Source of the DNA: Amaranthus tricolor
Taxonomy: Eukaryota; Streptophyta; Magnoliopsida; Caryophyllales; Amaranthaceae
Assembly: GCF_026212465.1 (NCBI RefSeq)
Contig: NC_080049.1
Span: 4,241,362-4,305,361 of the forward strand
Reading direction: 5' to 3'
Length of the DNA: 64,000 bases
Positions 1 through 13,400 of this stretch are shown here, one piece after another. How positions within the stretch are numbered: position 1 is the stretch's first letter; each line of letters starts with the position of its first letter. Below the pieces are notes generated by a model, which did not search any database, had not been told where the DNA came from, and saw nothing but the letters and a program-made list of their open reading frames with translations. The position numbers and the translations under genes are program-made.

Positions 1-3000
1 TTTCAATTCTAACCAGTTCAACACAATAATATATACCAAATAGTGTTATGTGCCAAGTTGCGTGCAAAACAAACCAAGTTTGAACTACTTTATGCCCAAA
101 AGTGGCAAAAAAAACTCATAAAAACGCTTAAAAGCTCAACTTAACACGTAATTTCTAGCATATGACTATGATTTTCTATTCTAACCACTTCAACATAATA
201 ATGTATTCCAAATACTGTGGTGTCCCAAGTTGCGTGCAAAACAAACCAAGTTTCAGCTACTTTATGCGCAAAAGTGGCAAAATAGCTTAAAAACCCTTGT
301 ACACGATAATAATTCTAACCACTTTTACACGATAATAATTCTAACGACTTAAAAACGCTTAAAAACCCTTGTACACGATAATAATTCTAACCACTTGTAC
401 ACGCTTAAAAACGCTTAAAAATCGCAACTTTACACGTAATTTCTAGCATATGACTAGGATTTTTAATTCTAACCACTTGTACACGATAATATTAACCACA
501 CAGTGTTGTGTTCTAAGTTTCGTGTAAAACAAACCAAGTTTAAGCTACTTTATGCGCAAAAGTGGCAAAAACACTTAAAAACCCTTTAAAAGCTCAACTT
601 AACACGTAATTTCTAGCATATGATTATGATTTTCAATTCTGACCACTTCAACACAATAATATATACATAATAGTGTTGTGTGCCAAGTTTCGTGCACAAC
701 AAACCAAGTTTAAGCTACTTTATGCCCAATAGTGGCAAAAAAAAACTCATAAAAACCCTTAAAAGCTAAACTTAACACGTAATTTCTAGCATTTGACTAT
801 GATTTTCTTTTCTAACCACTTCAACATAATAATGTATACCAAATACTGTTGTGTGCCAAGTTGCGTGTAAAACAAACCAAGTTTGAGCTACTTTATGCGC
901 AAAAGTGGCAAAAACGCTTAAAAACACTTAAAATCGCAACTTAACACGTAACTTCTAGCATATGACTATTATTTTCAATTCTAACCACTTCAACACAATA
1001 ACATATACCAAATAGTGTTGTGTGCCAAATTTCGTGCAAAACAAACCATGTTTGAGCGACTTTATGCGCAAAAATGGCAAAAACGCTTAAAAACCCTTAA
1101 AATAAGAACTTAACACGTAATTTCTAGAATATAACTATGATATTCAATTCTAACAACTTCCACACAATAATATATACCAAATAGTGTTGTGTGCCAAGTT
1201 TCGTGCAAAACATACCAAGTTTGAGTAACTTTATGCCCAAAAGTGTCAAAAACGCTTAAAAACCCTTAAAAGCTCAACTTAACACGTAATTTCTAGCATA
1301 TGACTATGATTTTCAATTCTAACCACTGCAACACAATAATATATACCAAACAATGTTGTGAGCCAAGTTTGCTGCAAAACAAACCATGTTTGAGCTACTT
1401 TATGTGCAAAAGTGGCAAAAACGCTTAAAAACCCTTAAAATCGCAACTTAACACATAATTTCTAGCATATGACTATGATTTTAAATTTTAACAACTTTCA
1501 CACAATAATATATACCAAATAGTTTTGTGTGCCACGTTTCGTGCAAAACAAACCAAGTTTGAGCTACTTATGCGCAAAAGTGGCAAAAACGCTTAAAAAC
1601 CCTTAAAATCGCAACTTAACACGTAATTTCTAGCATATGACTATGATTTTCAATTCTAACAATTTCCACACAATAATATATACCAAATAGTGTTGTGTGT
1701 CAAGTTTCGAGCAAAACAAACCAAGTTTGAGCTAATTTATGCGCAAGAGAGGAAAAAACGCTTTAAAACCCTTAAAATCGCAACTTAACACGTAATTTTT
1801 AGCATATGAGTATGATTTTCAATTCTAACCACTTCAACACAATAATATATACCAAACAGTGTTATGTGCCAAGTTTGGTGCAAAACAAACCAAGTTTGAG
1901 ATACTTTATGCGCAAAAGTGGCAAAAACGCTTAAAAACCCTTAAAAGCTCAACTTAACACGTAATTTCTTTCATATGACTATGATTATTTAATCTAACCA
2001 CTTCAACACAATAATATATACCCAATAGTGTTGTTGGCCAATATTCGTGCAAAACAAACCAACTTTCAGCTACTTTATGCGCAAAAGTGGCAAAAACGAT
2101 TAAAAACCCTTAAAATCGCAACTTTACACGTAATTTCTAGCATATGACTATTATTTTCAATTCTAACAACTTCAACACAATAATATATACAAAATAGTGT
2201 TGTGTGCCAAGTTTGGTGCAAAACAAACCAAGTTTGAGCTACTTTATGCCCAACAGTGGCAAAAAAACTCATAAAAACCCTCAAAAGCTCAACTTAACAT
2301 GTAATTTCTAGCATTTGACTATGATTTTCTTTTCTAACCACTTCAACATAATAATGTATACCAAATACTATGGTGTCCCAAGTTGCGTGCAAAACAAACC
2401 AAGTTTCAGCTACTTTATGCGCAAAAGTGGCAAAAACGCTTAAAAACCCTTAAAATCGCAACTTTACACGTAATTTCTAGCATATGACTAGGATTTTCAA
2501 TTCTAACCACTTGTACACGATAATAAGAACCAAACAGTGTTGTGTTCTAAGTTTCGTGTAAAACAAACCAAGTTTGAGCTACTTTATGCGCAAAACTGGC
2601 AAAAACACTTAAAAACCCTTTAAAAGCTCAACTTAACACGTAATTTCTAGCATATGATTATGATTTTCAATTCTAACCACTTAAACACAATAATATATAC
2701 ATAATAGTGTTGTGTGCCATGTTTCGTGCAAAACAAACAAAATTTGAGCTACTTTATGCCCAACAGTGGCAAAAAAACTCATAAAAACCCTTAAAAGCTA
2801 AACTTAACATGTAATTTCTAGCATTTGACTATGATTTTCTTTTCTAACCACTTCAACATAATAATGTAAACCAAATACTGTTATGTACCAAGTTGCGTGC
2901 AAAACAAACCAAGTTTGAGCTACTTTATGCCCAACAGTGGCAAAAAAACTCATAAAAACCCTTAAAAGCTAAACTTAACATGTAATTTCTAGCATTTGAC

Positions 3001-4479
3001 TATGATTTTCTTTTCTAACCACTTCAACATAATAATGTAAACCAAATACTGTTGTGTACCAAGTTGCGTGTAAAACAAAACAAGTTTGAGCTACTTTATG
3101 CGCATAAGTGGTAAAAACGCGTAAAAACACTTAAAATCGCAACTTAACACGTAATTTCTAGCATATGACTATTATTTTTAATTTTAACCACTTCAACACA
3201 ATAACATATACCAAATAGTGTTGTGTGCCAAGTTTGGTGCAAAACAAACCAAGTTTTAGCTACTTTATGCGCAAAAGTGGCAAAAATGCTTAAAGACCCT
3301 TAAAATCGCAACTTAACACGTAATTTCTAGCATATGACTATGATTTTCAATTCTAACAACTTTCACACAATAATATATACAAATAGTGTTGTGTGCCAAA
3401 TTTCGTGCAAAACAAACCAAGTTTGAGCTACTTTATGCGCAAAAGTGGCAAAAACGCTTAAAAACCCTTAAAATAAGAACTTAACACGTAATTTCTAGAA
3501 TATAACTATGATATTCAATTCTAACAACTTCCACACAATTATATATACCAAATAGTGTTGTGTGCCAAGTTTCGTGCAAAACATACCAAGTTTGAGCTAC
3601 TTTATGCCCAAAAGTGGCAAAAACGCTTAAAAAACCCTTAAAATCTCAACTTAACACGTAATTTCTAGCATATGATTATGATTTTCAATTCTAACCACTT
3701 CAACACAATAATATATACCAAACAATGTTGTGAGCCAAGTTTGCTGCAAAACAAACCATGTTTGAGCTACTTTATGCGAAAAAGTGGCAAAAATGCTTAA
3801 AAACCCTTAAAATCGCAACTTAACACATAATTTCTAGCATATGACTATGATTTTAAATTTTAACAACTTTCACACAATAATATATACCAAATAGTGTTGT
3901 GTGCCAAGTTTCGTGCAAAATAAACCAAGTTTGAGCTACTTTATGCGCAAAAGGGGAAAAAAACGCTTAAACACACTTAAAATCGTAACTTAACACGTAA
4001 TTTCTAGTATATGACTATGATTTTCAATTCTAACCACTTCAACACAATAATATATACGAAATAGTGTTCTGTGCCAAGTTGCGTGCAAAACAAACCAAGT
4101 TTGAACTACTTTATGCCCAAAAGTGGCAAAAAAACTCATAAAAACGCTTAAAAGCTCAACTTAACACGTAATTTCTAGCATATGACTATGATTTTCTATT
4201 CTAACCACTTCAACATAATAATGTATACCAAATACTGTGGTGTCCCAAGTTGCGTGCAAAACAAACCAAGTTTCAGCTACTTTATGCGCAAAAGTGGCAA
4301 AAACGCTTAAAAACCCTTAAAATCGCAACTTTACATGTAATTTCTAGCATATGACTAGGATTTTCAATTCTAACCACTTGTACACGATAATATTATCCAA
4401 ACAGTGTTGTGTTCTAAGTTTCGTGTAAAACAAACCAAGTTTGAGCTACTTTATGCGCAAAAGTGGCAAAAACACTTAA
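1..4479. repeat. ~170-bp satellite array, left irregular block
   Basis: Head-to-tail copies of a monomer of 169-170 bp. Landmarks repeat in each copy: a GCATATGACTATG box, an ATAATATATACCAAATAG box, a CAAACCAAGTTTGAGC box and an A-tract tail ending in TTAAAATCGCAACTTAACAC. The block resembles what follows it: a variant monomer with TGAACTACTTTATGCCC occurs near 70 and again near 4090, an offset of about 4.02 kb. It therefore looks like a longer or rearranged version of the ~3.57-kb higher-order unit to its right. A variant monomer with CTTGTACACGATAATA appears near 475, 2510 and 4375. No gene is visible; short ORFs here are satellite readings. The family is not recognised by name. Confidence 0.95.
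290..420. repeat. Scrambled patch inside the satellite
   Basis: The normal monomer order breaks down here. The pieces ACACGATAATAATTCTAAC and CTTAAAAACGCTTAAAAA recur at short spacing (ACACGATAATA at about 301, 327 and 373), instead of once per ~170 bp. The parts all come from the CTTGTACACGATAATA monomer variant seen intact near 475. This looks like local template switching or slippage, or an assembly artefact close to the window edge. No coding content. Confidence 0.7.
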
Positions 4480-7400
4480 AAACCCTTTAAAAGTTCAACT
4501 TAACACGTAATTTCTTGCATATGATTATGATTTTCAATTATGACCACTTAAACACAATAATATATACATAATAGTGTTGTGTGCCAAGTTTCGTGCAAAA
4601 CAAACCAAGTTTGAGCTACTTTATGCCCAACAGTGGTAAAAAAACTCATAAAAACCCTTAAAAGCTAAACTTAACACGTAATTTCTAGCATTTGACTATG
4701 ATTTTCTTTTCTAACCACTTCAACATAATAATGTATACCAAATACTGTTGTGTGCCAAGTTGCGTGTAAAACAAACCAAGTTTGAGCTACTTTATGCGCA
4801 AAAGTGGCAAAAATGCTTAAAAACACTTAAAATCGCAACTTAACACGTAATTTCTAGCATATGACTATGATTTTCAATTCTAACAACTTCCACACAATAA
4901 TATATACCAAATAGTGTTGTGTGCCAAATTTCGTGCAAAACAAACCATGTTTGAGCGACTTTATGCGCAGAAGTGGCAAAAACGCTTAAAAACCCTTAAA
5001 AGCTAAACTTAACACATAATTTCTAGCATATGACTATGATTTTCAATTCTAAGCACTTCAACACAATAATATATACCAAACAATGTTGTGAGCCAAGTTT
5101 GCTGCAAAACAAACCATGTTTGAGCTACTTTATGCTCAAAAGTGGCAAAAACGCTTAAAAACCCTTAAAATCGCAACTTAACACATAATTTCTCGCATAT
5201 GACTATGATTTTAAATTTTAACAACTTTCACATAATAATATATACCTAATAGTGTTGTGTGCCAAGTTTCGTGCAAAACAAACCAAGTTTGAGCTACTTT
5301 ATGCGCAAAAGTGGCAAAAACGCTGAAAAACCCTTAAAATCGCAACTTAACACGTAATTTCTAACATATGACTATGATTTTCAATTCTAACAACTTCCAC
5401 ACAATAATATATACGTAATAGTGTTGTGTGTCAAGTTTCGAGCAAAACAAACCATATTTGAGCTAATTTATGCGCAAGAGGGGAAAAAAACGCTTTAAAA
5501 CCCTTAAAATCGCAACTTAACACGTAATTTTTAGCATATGAGTATGATTTTCAATTCCAACCACTTCAACACAATAATATATACCAAACAGTGTTATGTG
5601 CCAAGTTTGGTGCAAAAGAAACCAAGTTTGAGATACTTTATGCGCAAAAGTGGCAAAAACGCTTAAAAACCCTTAAAAGCTCAACTTAACACGTAATTTT
5701 TTTCATATGACTAGGATTATTAAATCTAACCACTTCAACACAATAATATATACCCAATAGTGTTGTTGGCCAATATTCGTGCAAAACAAACCGAGTTTCA
5801 GCTACTTTATGCGCAAAAGTGGCAAAAACGATTAAAAACCCTTAAAATTGCAACTTTACACGTAATTTCTAGCATATGACTATGATTTTCAATTCTAACC
5901 ACTTCAACACAATAATATATACCAAATAGTGTTGTGTGCCAAGTTTGGTGCAAAACAAACCAAATTTGAACTACTTTATGCCCAACAGTGGCAAAAAAAA
6001 CTCATAAAAACCCTTAAAAGCTCGACTTAACACGTAATTTCTAGCATTTGACTATGATTTTCTTTTCTAACCACTTCAACATAATAATGTATACTAAATA
6101 CTGTTGTGTGCCAAGTTGCGTGTAAAACAAACCAAGTTTGAGCTACTTTATGCGCAAAAGTGGCAAAAACGCTTAAAAACACTTAAAATCGCAACTTAAC
6201 ACGTAACTTCTAGCATATGACTATTATATTCAATTGTAACCACTTCAACACAATAACATATACCAAATAGTGTTGTGTGCCAAGTTTGGTGCAAAACAAA
6301 CCAAGTTTGAGCTACTTTATGCGCAAAAGTGGCAAAAATGCTTAAAAACCCTTAAAATCGCAACTTAACACGTAATTTCTAGCATATCACTATGATTTTC
6401 AATTCTAACAACTTCCACACAATAATATATACCAAATAGTGTTGTGTGCCAAATTTCGTGCAAAACAAACCAAGTTTGAGCTACTTTATGCGCAAAAGTG
6501 GCAAAAACGCTTAAAAAACCCTTAAAATAAGAACTTAACACGTAATTTCTAGAATATAACTATCATATTCAATTCTAACAACTTCCACACAATAATATAT
6601 ACCAAATAGTATTGTGTGCCAAGTTTCGTGCAAAACATACCAAGTTTGAGCTACTTTATGCCCAAAAGTGGCAAAAACGCATAAAAACCCATAAAAACTC
6701 AACTTAACACGTAATTTCTAGCATATGACTATGATTTTCAATTCTAACCACTTCAACACAATAATATATACCAAACAATGTTGTGAGCCAAGTTTGCTGC
6801 AAAACAAACTATGTTTGAGCTACTTTATGCGCAAAAGTAGAAAAAAACGCTTAAAAACCCTTAAAATCGCAACTTAACACATAATTTCTAGCATATGACT
6901 ATGATTTTAAATTTTAACAACTTTTACACAATAATATATACCAAATAGTATTGTGTGCCAAGTTTCGTGCAAAACAAACCAAGTTTGAGCTACTTTATGC
7001 GCAAAAGTGGCAAAAACGCTTAAAAACCCTTAAAATCGCAACTTAACACGTAATTTCTAGCATATGACTATGATTTTCAATTCTAACAACTTCCACACAA
7101 TAATATATACCAAATAGTGTTATGTGTCAAGTTTCGAGCAAAACAAACCAAGTTTGAGCTAATTTATCCGCAAGAGGGGAAAAACGCTTTAAAACCCTTA
7201 AAATCGCAACTTAACACGTAATTTTTAGCATATGAGTATGATTTTCAATTATAACCACTTCAACACAATAATATATACCAAACAGTGTTATGTGCCAAGT
7301 TTGGTGCAAAACAAACCAAGTTTGAGATACTTTATGCGCAAAAATGGCAAAAACGCTTAAAAACCCTTAAAAGCTCAACTTAACACGTAATTTCTTTCAT

Positions 7401-10400
7401 ATGACTATGATTACTAAATCTAACCACTTCAACACAATAATATATACCCAATAGTGTTGTTGGCCAATATTCGTGCAAAACAAACCAAGTTTCAGCTACT
7501 TTATGCGCAAAAGTGGCAAAAACGATTAAAAACCCTTAAAATCGCAACTTTACACGTAATTTCTAGCATATGACTATGATTTTCAATTCTAACCACTTCA
7601 ACACAATAATATATACCAAATAGTGTTGTGTGCCAAGTTTGGTGCAAAACAAACAAAGTTTGAGCTACTTTATGCCCTACAGTGGCAAAAAAAACTCATA
7701 AAAACCCTTAAAAGCTCAACTTAACACGTAATTTCTAGCATTTGACTATGATTTTCTTTTTTAAACCACTTCAACATAATAATGTATACCAAATACTGTT
7801 GTGTGCCAAGTTGCGTGTAAAACAAACCAAGTTTGAGCTACTTTATGCGCAAAAGTGGCAAAAACGCTTAAAAACACTTAAAATCGCAACTTAACACGTA
7901 ACTTCTAGCATATGGCTATTATATTCAATTGTAACCACTTCAACACAATAACATATACCAAATAGTGTTGTGTGCCAAGTTTGGTGCCAAACAAACCAAG
8001 TTTGTGCTACTTTATGCGCAAAAGTGGCAAAAACACTTAAAAACCCTTTAAAAGTTCAACTTAACACGTAATTTCTAGCATATGATTATGATTTTCAATT
8101 ATGACCACTTAAACACAATAATATATACATAATAGTGTTGTGTGCCAAGTTTCGTGCAAAACAAACCAAGTTTGAGCTACTTTATGCCCAACAGTGGTAA
8201 AAAAACTCATAAAAACCCTTAAAAGCTAAACTTAACACGTAATTTCTAGCATTTGACTATGATTTTCTTTTCTAACCACTTCAACATAATAATGTATACC
8301 AAATACTGTTGTGTGCCAAGTTGCGTGTAAAACAAACCAAGTTTGAGCTACTTTATGCGCAAAAGTGGCAAAAATGCTTAAAAACACTTAAAATCGCAAC
8401 TTAACACGTAATTTCTAGCATATGACTATGATTTTCAATTCTAACAACTTCCACACAATAATATATAGCAAATAGTGTTGTGTGCCAAATTTCGTGCAAA
8501 ACAAACCATGTTTGAGCGACTTTATGCGCAGAAGTGGCAAAAACGCTTAAAAACCCTTAAAAGCTAAACTTAACACATAATTTCTAGCATATGACTATGA
8601 TTTTTCAATTCTATAGCACTTCAACACAATAATATATACCAAACAATGTTGTGAGCCAAGTTTGCTGCAAAACAAACCATGTTTGAGCTACTTTATGCTC
8701 AAAAGTGGCAAAAACGCTTAAAAAACCCTTAAAATCGCAACTTAACACATAATTTCTTGCATATGACTATGATTTTAAATTTTAACAACTTTCACATAAT
8801 AATATATACCTAATAGTGTTGTGTGCCAAGTTTCGTGCAAAACAAACCAAGTTTTGAGCTACTTTATGCGCAAAAGTGGCAAAAACGCTGAAAAACCCTT
8901 AAAATCGCAACTTAACACGTAATTTCTAACATATGACTATGATTTTCAATTCTAACAACTTCCACACAATAATATATACGTAATAGTGTTGTGTGTCAAG
9001 TTTCGAGCAAAACAAACCATATTTGAGCTAATTTATGCGCAAGAGGGGAAAAAAACGCTTTAAAACCCTTAAAATCGCAACTTAACACGTAATTTTTAGC
9101 ATATGAGTATGATTTTCAATTCCAACCACTTCAACACAATAATATATACCAAACAGTGTTATGTGCCAAGTTTGGTGCAAAAGAAACCAAGTTTGAGATA
9201 CTTTATGCGCAAAAGTGGCAAAAACGCTTAAAAACCCTTAAAAGCTCAACTTAACACGTAATTTTTTTCATATGACTAGGATTATTAAATCTAACCACTT
9301 CAACACAATAATATATACCCAATAGTGTTGTTGGCCAATATTCGTGCAAAATAAACCGAGTTTCAGCTACTTTATGCGCAAAAGTGGCAAAAACGATTAA
9401 AAAACCCTTAAAATCGCAACTTTACACGTAATTTCTAGCATATGACTATGATTTTCAATTCTAACCACTTCAACACAATAATATATACCAAATAGTGTTG
9501 TGTGCCAAGTTTGGTGCAAAACAAACCAAATTTGAACTACTTTATGCCCAACAGTGGCAAAAAAACTCATAAAAACCCTTAAAAGCTCGACTTAACACGT
9601 AATTTCTAGCATTTGACTATGATTTTCTTTTCTAACCACTTCAACATAATAATGTATACTAAATACTGTTGTGTGCCAAGTTGCGTGTAAAACAAACCAA
9701 GTTTGAGCTACTTTATGCGCAAAAGTGGCAAAAACGCTTAAAAACACTTAAAATCGCAACTTAACACGTAACTTCTAGCATATGACTATTATATTCAATT
9801 GTAACCACTTCAACACAATAACATATACCAAATAGTGTTGTGTGCCAAGTTTGGTGCAAAACAAACCAAGTTTGAGCTACTTTATGCGCAAAAGTGGCAA
9901 AAATGCTTAAAAACCCTTAAAATCGCAACTTAACACGTAATTTTCTAGCATATCACTATGATTTTCAATTCTAACAACTTCCACACAATAATATATACCA
10001 AATAGTGTTGTGTGCCAAATTTCGTGCAAAACAAACCAAGTTTGAGCTACTTTATGCGCAAAAGTGGCAAAAACGCTTAAAAAACCCTTAAAATAAGAAC
10101 TTAACACGTAATTTCTAGATATATAACTATCATATTCAATTCTAACAACTTCCACACAATAATATATACCAAATAGTATTGTGTGCCAAGTTTCGTGCAA
10201 AACATACCAAGTTTGAGCTACTTTATGCCCAAAAGTGGCAAAAACGCATAAAAACCCATAAAAACTCAACTTAACACGTAATTTCTAGCATATGACTATG
10301 ATTTTCAATTCTAACCACTTCAACACAATAATATATACCAAACAATGTTGTGAGCCAAGTTTGCTGCAAAACAAACTATGTTTGAGCTATTTTATGCGCA

Positions 10401-13400
10401 AAAGTAGAAAAAACGCTTAAAAACCCTTAAAATCGCAACTTAACACATAATTTCTAGCATAAGACTATGATTTTAAATTTTAACAACTTTTACACAATAA
10501 TATATACCAAATAGTATTGTGTGCCAAGTTTCGTGCAAAACAAACCAAGTTTGAGCTACTTTATGCGCAAAAGTGGCAAAAACGCTTAAAAACCCTTAAA
10601 ATCGCAACTTAACACGTAATTTCTAGCATATGACTATGATTTTCAATTCTAACAACTTCCACACAATAATATATACCCAAATAGTGTTATGTGTCAAGTT
10701 TCGAGCAAAACAAACCAAGTTTGAGCTAATTTATCCGCAAGAGGGGAAAAACGCTTTAAAACCCTTAAAATCGCAACTTAACACGTAATTTTTAGCATAT
10801 GAGTATGATTTTTAATTATAACCACTTCAACACAATAATATATACCAAACAGTGTTATGTGCCAAGTTTGGTGCAAAACAAACCAAGTTTGAGATACTTT
10901 ATGCGCAAAAATGGCAAAAACGCTTAAAAACCCTTAAAAGCTCAACTTAACACGTAATTTCTTTCATATGACTATGATTACTAAATCTAACCACTTCGAC
11001 ACAATAATATATACCCAATAGTGTTGTTGGCCAATATTCGTGCAAAACAAACCAAGTTTCAGCTACTTTATGCGCAAAAGTGGCAAAAACGATTAAAAAA
11101 CCCTTAAAATCGCAACTTTACACGTAATTTCTAGCATATGACTATGATTTTCAATTCTAACCACTTCAACACAATAATATATACCAAATAGTGTTGTGTG
11201 CCAAGTTTTGGTGCAAAACAAACAAAGTTTGAGCTACTTTTATGCCCTACAGTGGCAAAAAAACTCATAAAAACCCTTAAAAGCTCAACTTAACACGTAA
11301 TTTCTAGCATTTGACTATGATTTTCTTTTTTAACCACTTCAACATAATAATGTATACCAAAATACTGTTGTGTGCCAAGTTGCGTGTAAAACAAACCAAG
11401 TTTGAGCTACTTTATGCGCAAAAGTGGCAAAAACGCTTAAAAACACTTAAAATCGCAACTTAACACGTAACTTCTAGCATATGGCTATTATATTCAATTG
11501 TAACCACTTCAAACACAATAACATATACCAAATAGTGTTGTGTGCCAAGTTTGGTGCCAAACAAACCAAGTTTGTGCTACTTTATGCGCAAAAGTGGCAA
11601 AAACACTTAAAAACCCTTTAAAAGTTCAACTTAACACGTAATTTCTAGCATATGATTATGATTTTTCAATTATGACCACTTAAACACAATAATATATACA
11701 TAATAGTGTTGTGTGCCAAGTTTCGTGCAAAACAAACCAAGTTTGAGCTACTTTATGCCCAACAGTGGTAAAAAAAACTCATAAAAACCCTTAAAAGCTA
11801 AACTTAACACGTAATTTCTAGCATTTGACTATGATTTTCTTTTCTAACCACTTCAACATAATAATGTATACCAAATACTGTTGTGTGCCAAGTTGCGTGT
11901 AAAACAAACCAAGTTTGAGCTACTTTATGCGCAAAAGTGGCAAAAATGCTTAAAAACACTTAAAATCGCAACTTAACACGTAATTTCTAGCATATGACTA
12001 TGATTTTCAATTCTAAGCACTTCAACACAATAATATATACCAAACAATGTTGTGAGCCAAGTTTGCTGCAAAACAAACCATGTTTGAGCTACTTTATGCT
12101 CAAAAGTGGCAAAAACGCTTAAAAACCCTTAAAATCGCAACTTAACACATAATTTTCTTGCATATGACTATGATTTTAAATTTTAACAACTTTCACATAA
12201 TAATATATACCTAATAGTGTTGTGTGCCAAGTTTCGTGCAAAACAAACCAAGTTTGAGCTACTTTATGCGCAAAAGTGGCAAAAACGCTGAAAAACCCTT
12301 AAAATCGCAACTTAACACGTAATTTCTAACATATGACTATGATTTTCAATTCTAACAACTTCCACACAATAATATATACGTAATAGTGTTGTGTGTCAAG
12401 TTTCGAGCAAAACAAACCATATTTGAGCTAATTTATGCGCAAGAGGGGGAAAAAACGCTTTAAAAACCCTTAAAATCGCAACTTAACACGTAATTTTTAG
12501 CATATGAGTATGATTTTCAATTCCAACCACTTCAACACAATAATATATACCAAACAGTGTTATGTGCCAAGTTTGGTGCAAAAGAAACCAAGTTTGAGAT
12601 ACTTTATGCGCAAAAGTGGCAAAAACGCTTAAAAACCCTTAAAAGCTCAACTTAACACGTAATTTTTTTCATATGACTAGGATTATTAAATCTAACCACT
12701 TCAACACAATAATATATACCCAATAGTGTTGTTGGCCAATATTCGTGCAAAATAAACCGAGTTTCAGCTACTTTATGCGCAAAAGTGGCAAAAACGATTA
12801 AAAAACCCTTAAAATCGCAACTTTACACGTAATTTCTAGCATATGACTATGATTTTCAATTCTAACCACTTCAACACAATAATATATACCAAATAGTGTT
12901 GTGTGCCAAGTTTGGTGCAAAACAAACCAAATTTGAACTACTTTATGCCCAACAGTGGCAAAAAAAACTCATAAAAACCCTTAAAAGCTCGACTTAACAC
13001 GTAATTTCTAGCATTTGACTATGATTTTCTTTTCTAACCACTTCAACATAATAATGTATACTAAATACTGTTGTGTGCCAAGTTGCGTGTAAAACAAACC
13101 AAGTTTGAGCTACTTTATGCGCAAAAGTGGCAAAAACGCTTAAAAACACTTAAAATCGCAACTTAACACGTAACTTCTAGCATATGACTATTATATTCAA
13201 TTGTAACCACTTCAACACAATAACATATACCAAATAGTGTTGTGTGCCAAGTTTGGTGCAAAACAAACCAAGTTTGAGCTACTTTATGCGCAAAAGTGGC
13301 AAAAAATGCTTAAAAACCCTTAAAATCGCAACTTAACACGTAATTTCTAGCATATCACTATGATTTTCAATTCTAACAACTTCCACACAATAATATATAC

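Noticed and set aside
1191..1225. Possible CENP-B-box-like sequence (TTTCGTGCAAAACAAAC) in most monomers.
   Set aside because: TTCG and the central A fit, but the CGGG part of the box is missing, and a functional CENP-B box is not established for plants.
9907..10269. 120-residue minus-strand ORF.
   Set aside because: It reads through about two satellite monomers and contains the same phrase twice; it owes its length to chance absence of stops and to small indels. No domain.
10585..10605. Telomere-like AAAACCCTTAAA in each monomer.
   Set aside because: It differs from the plant telomere unit CCCTAAA and is not tandemly repeated; it is just part of the A-tract tail.
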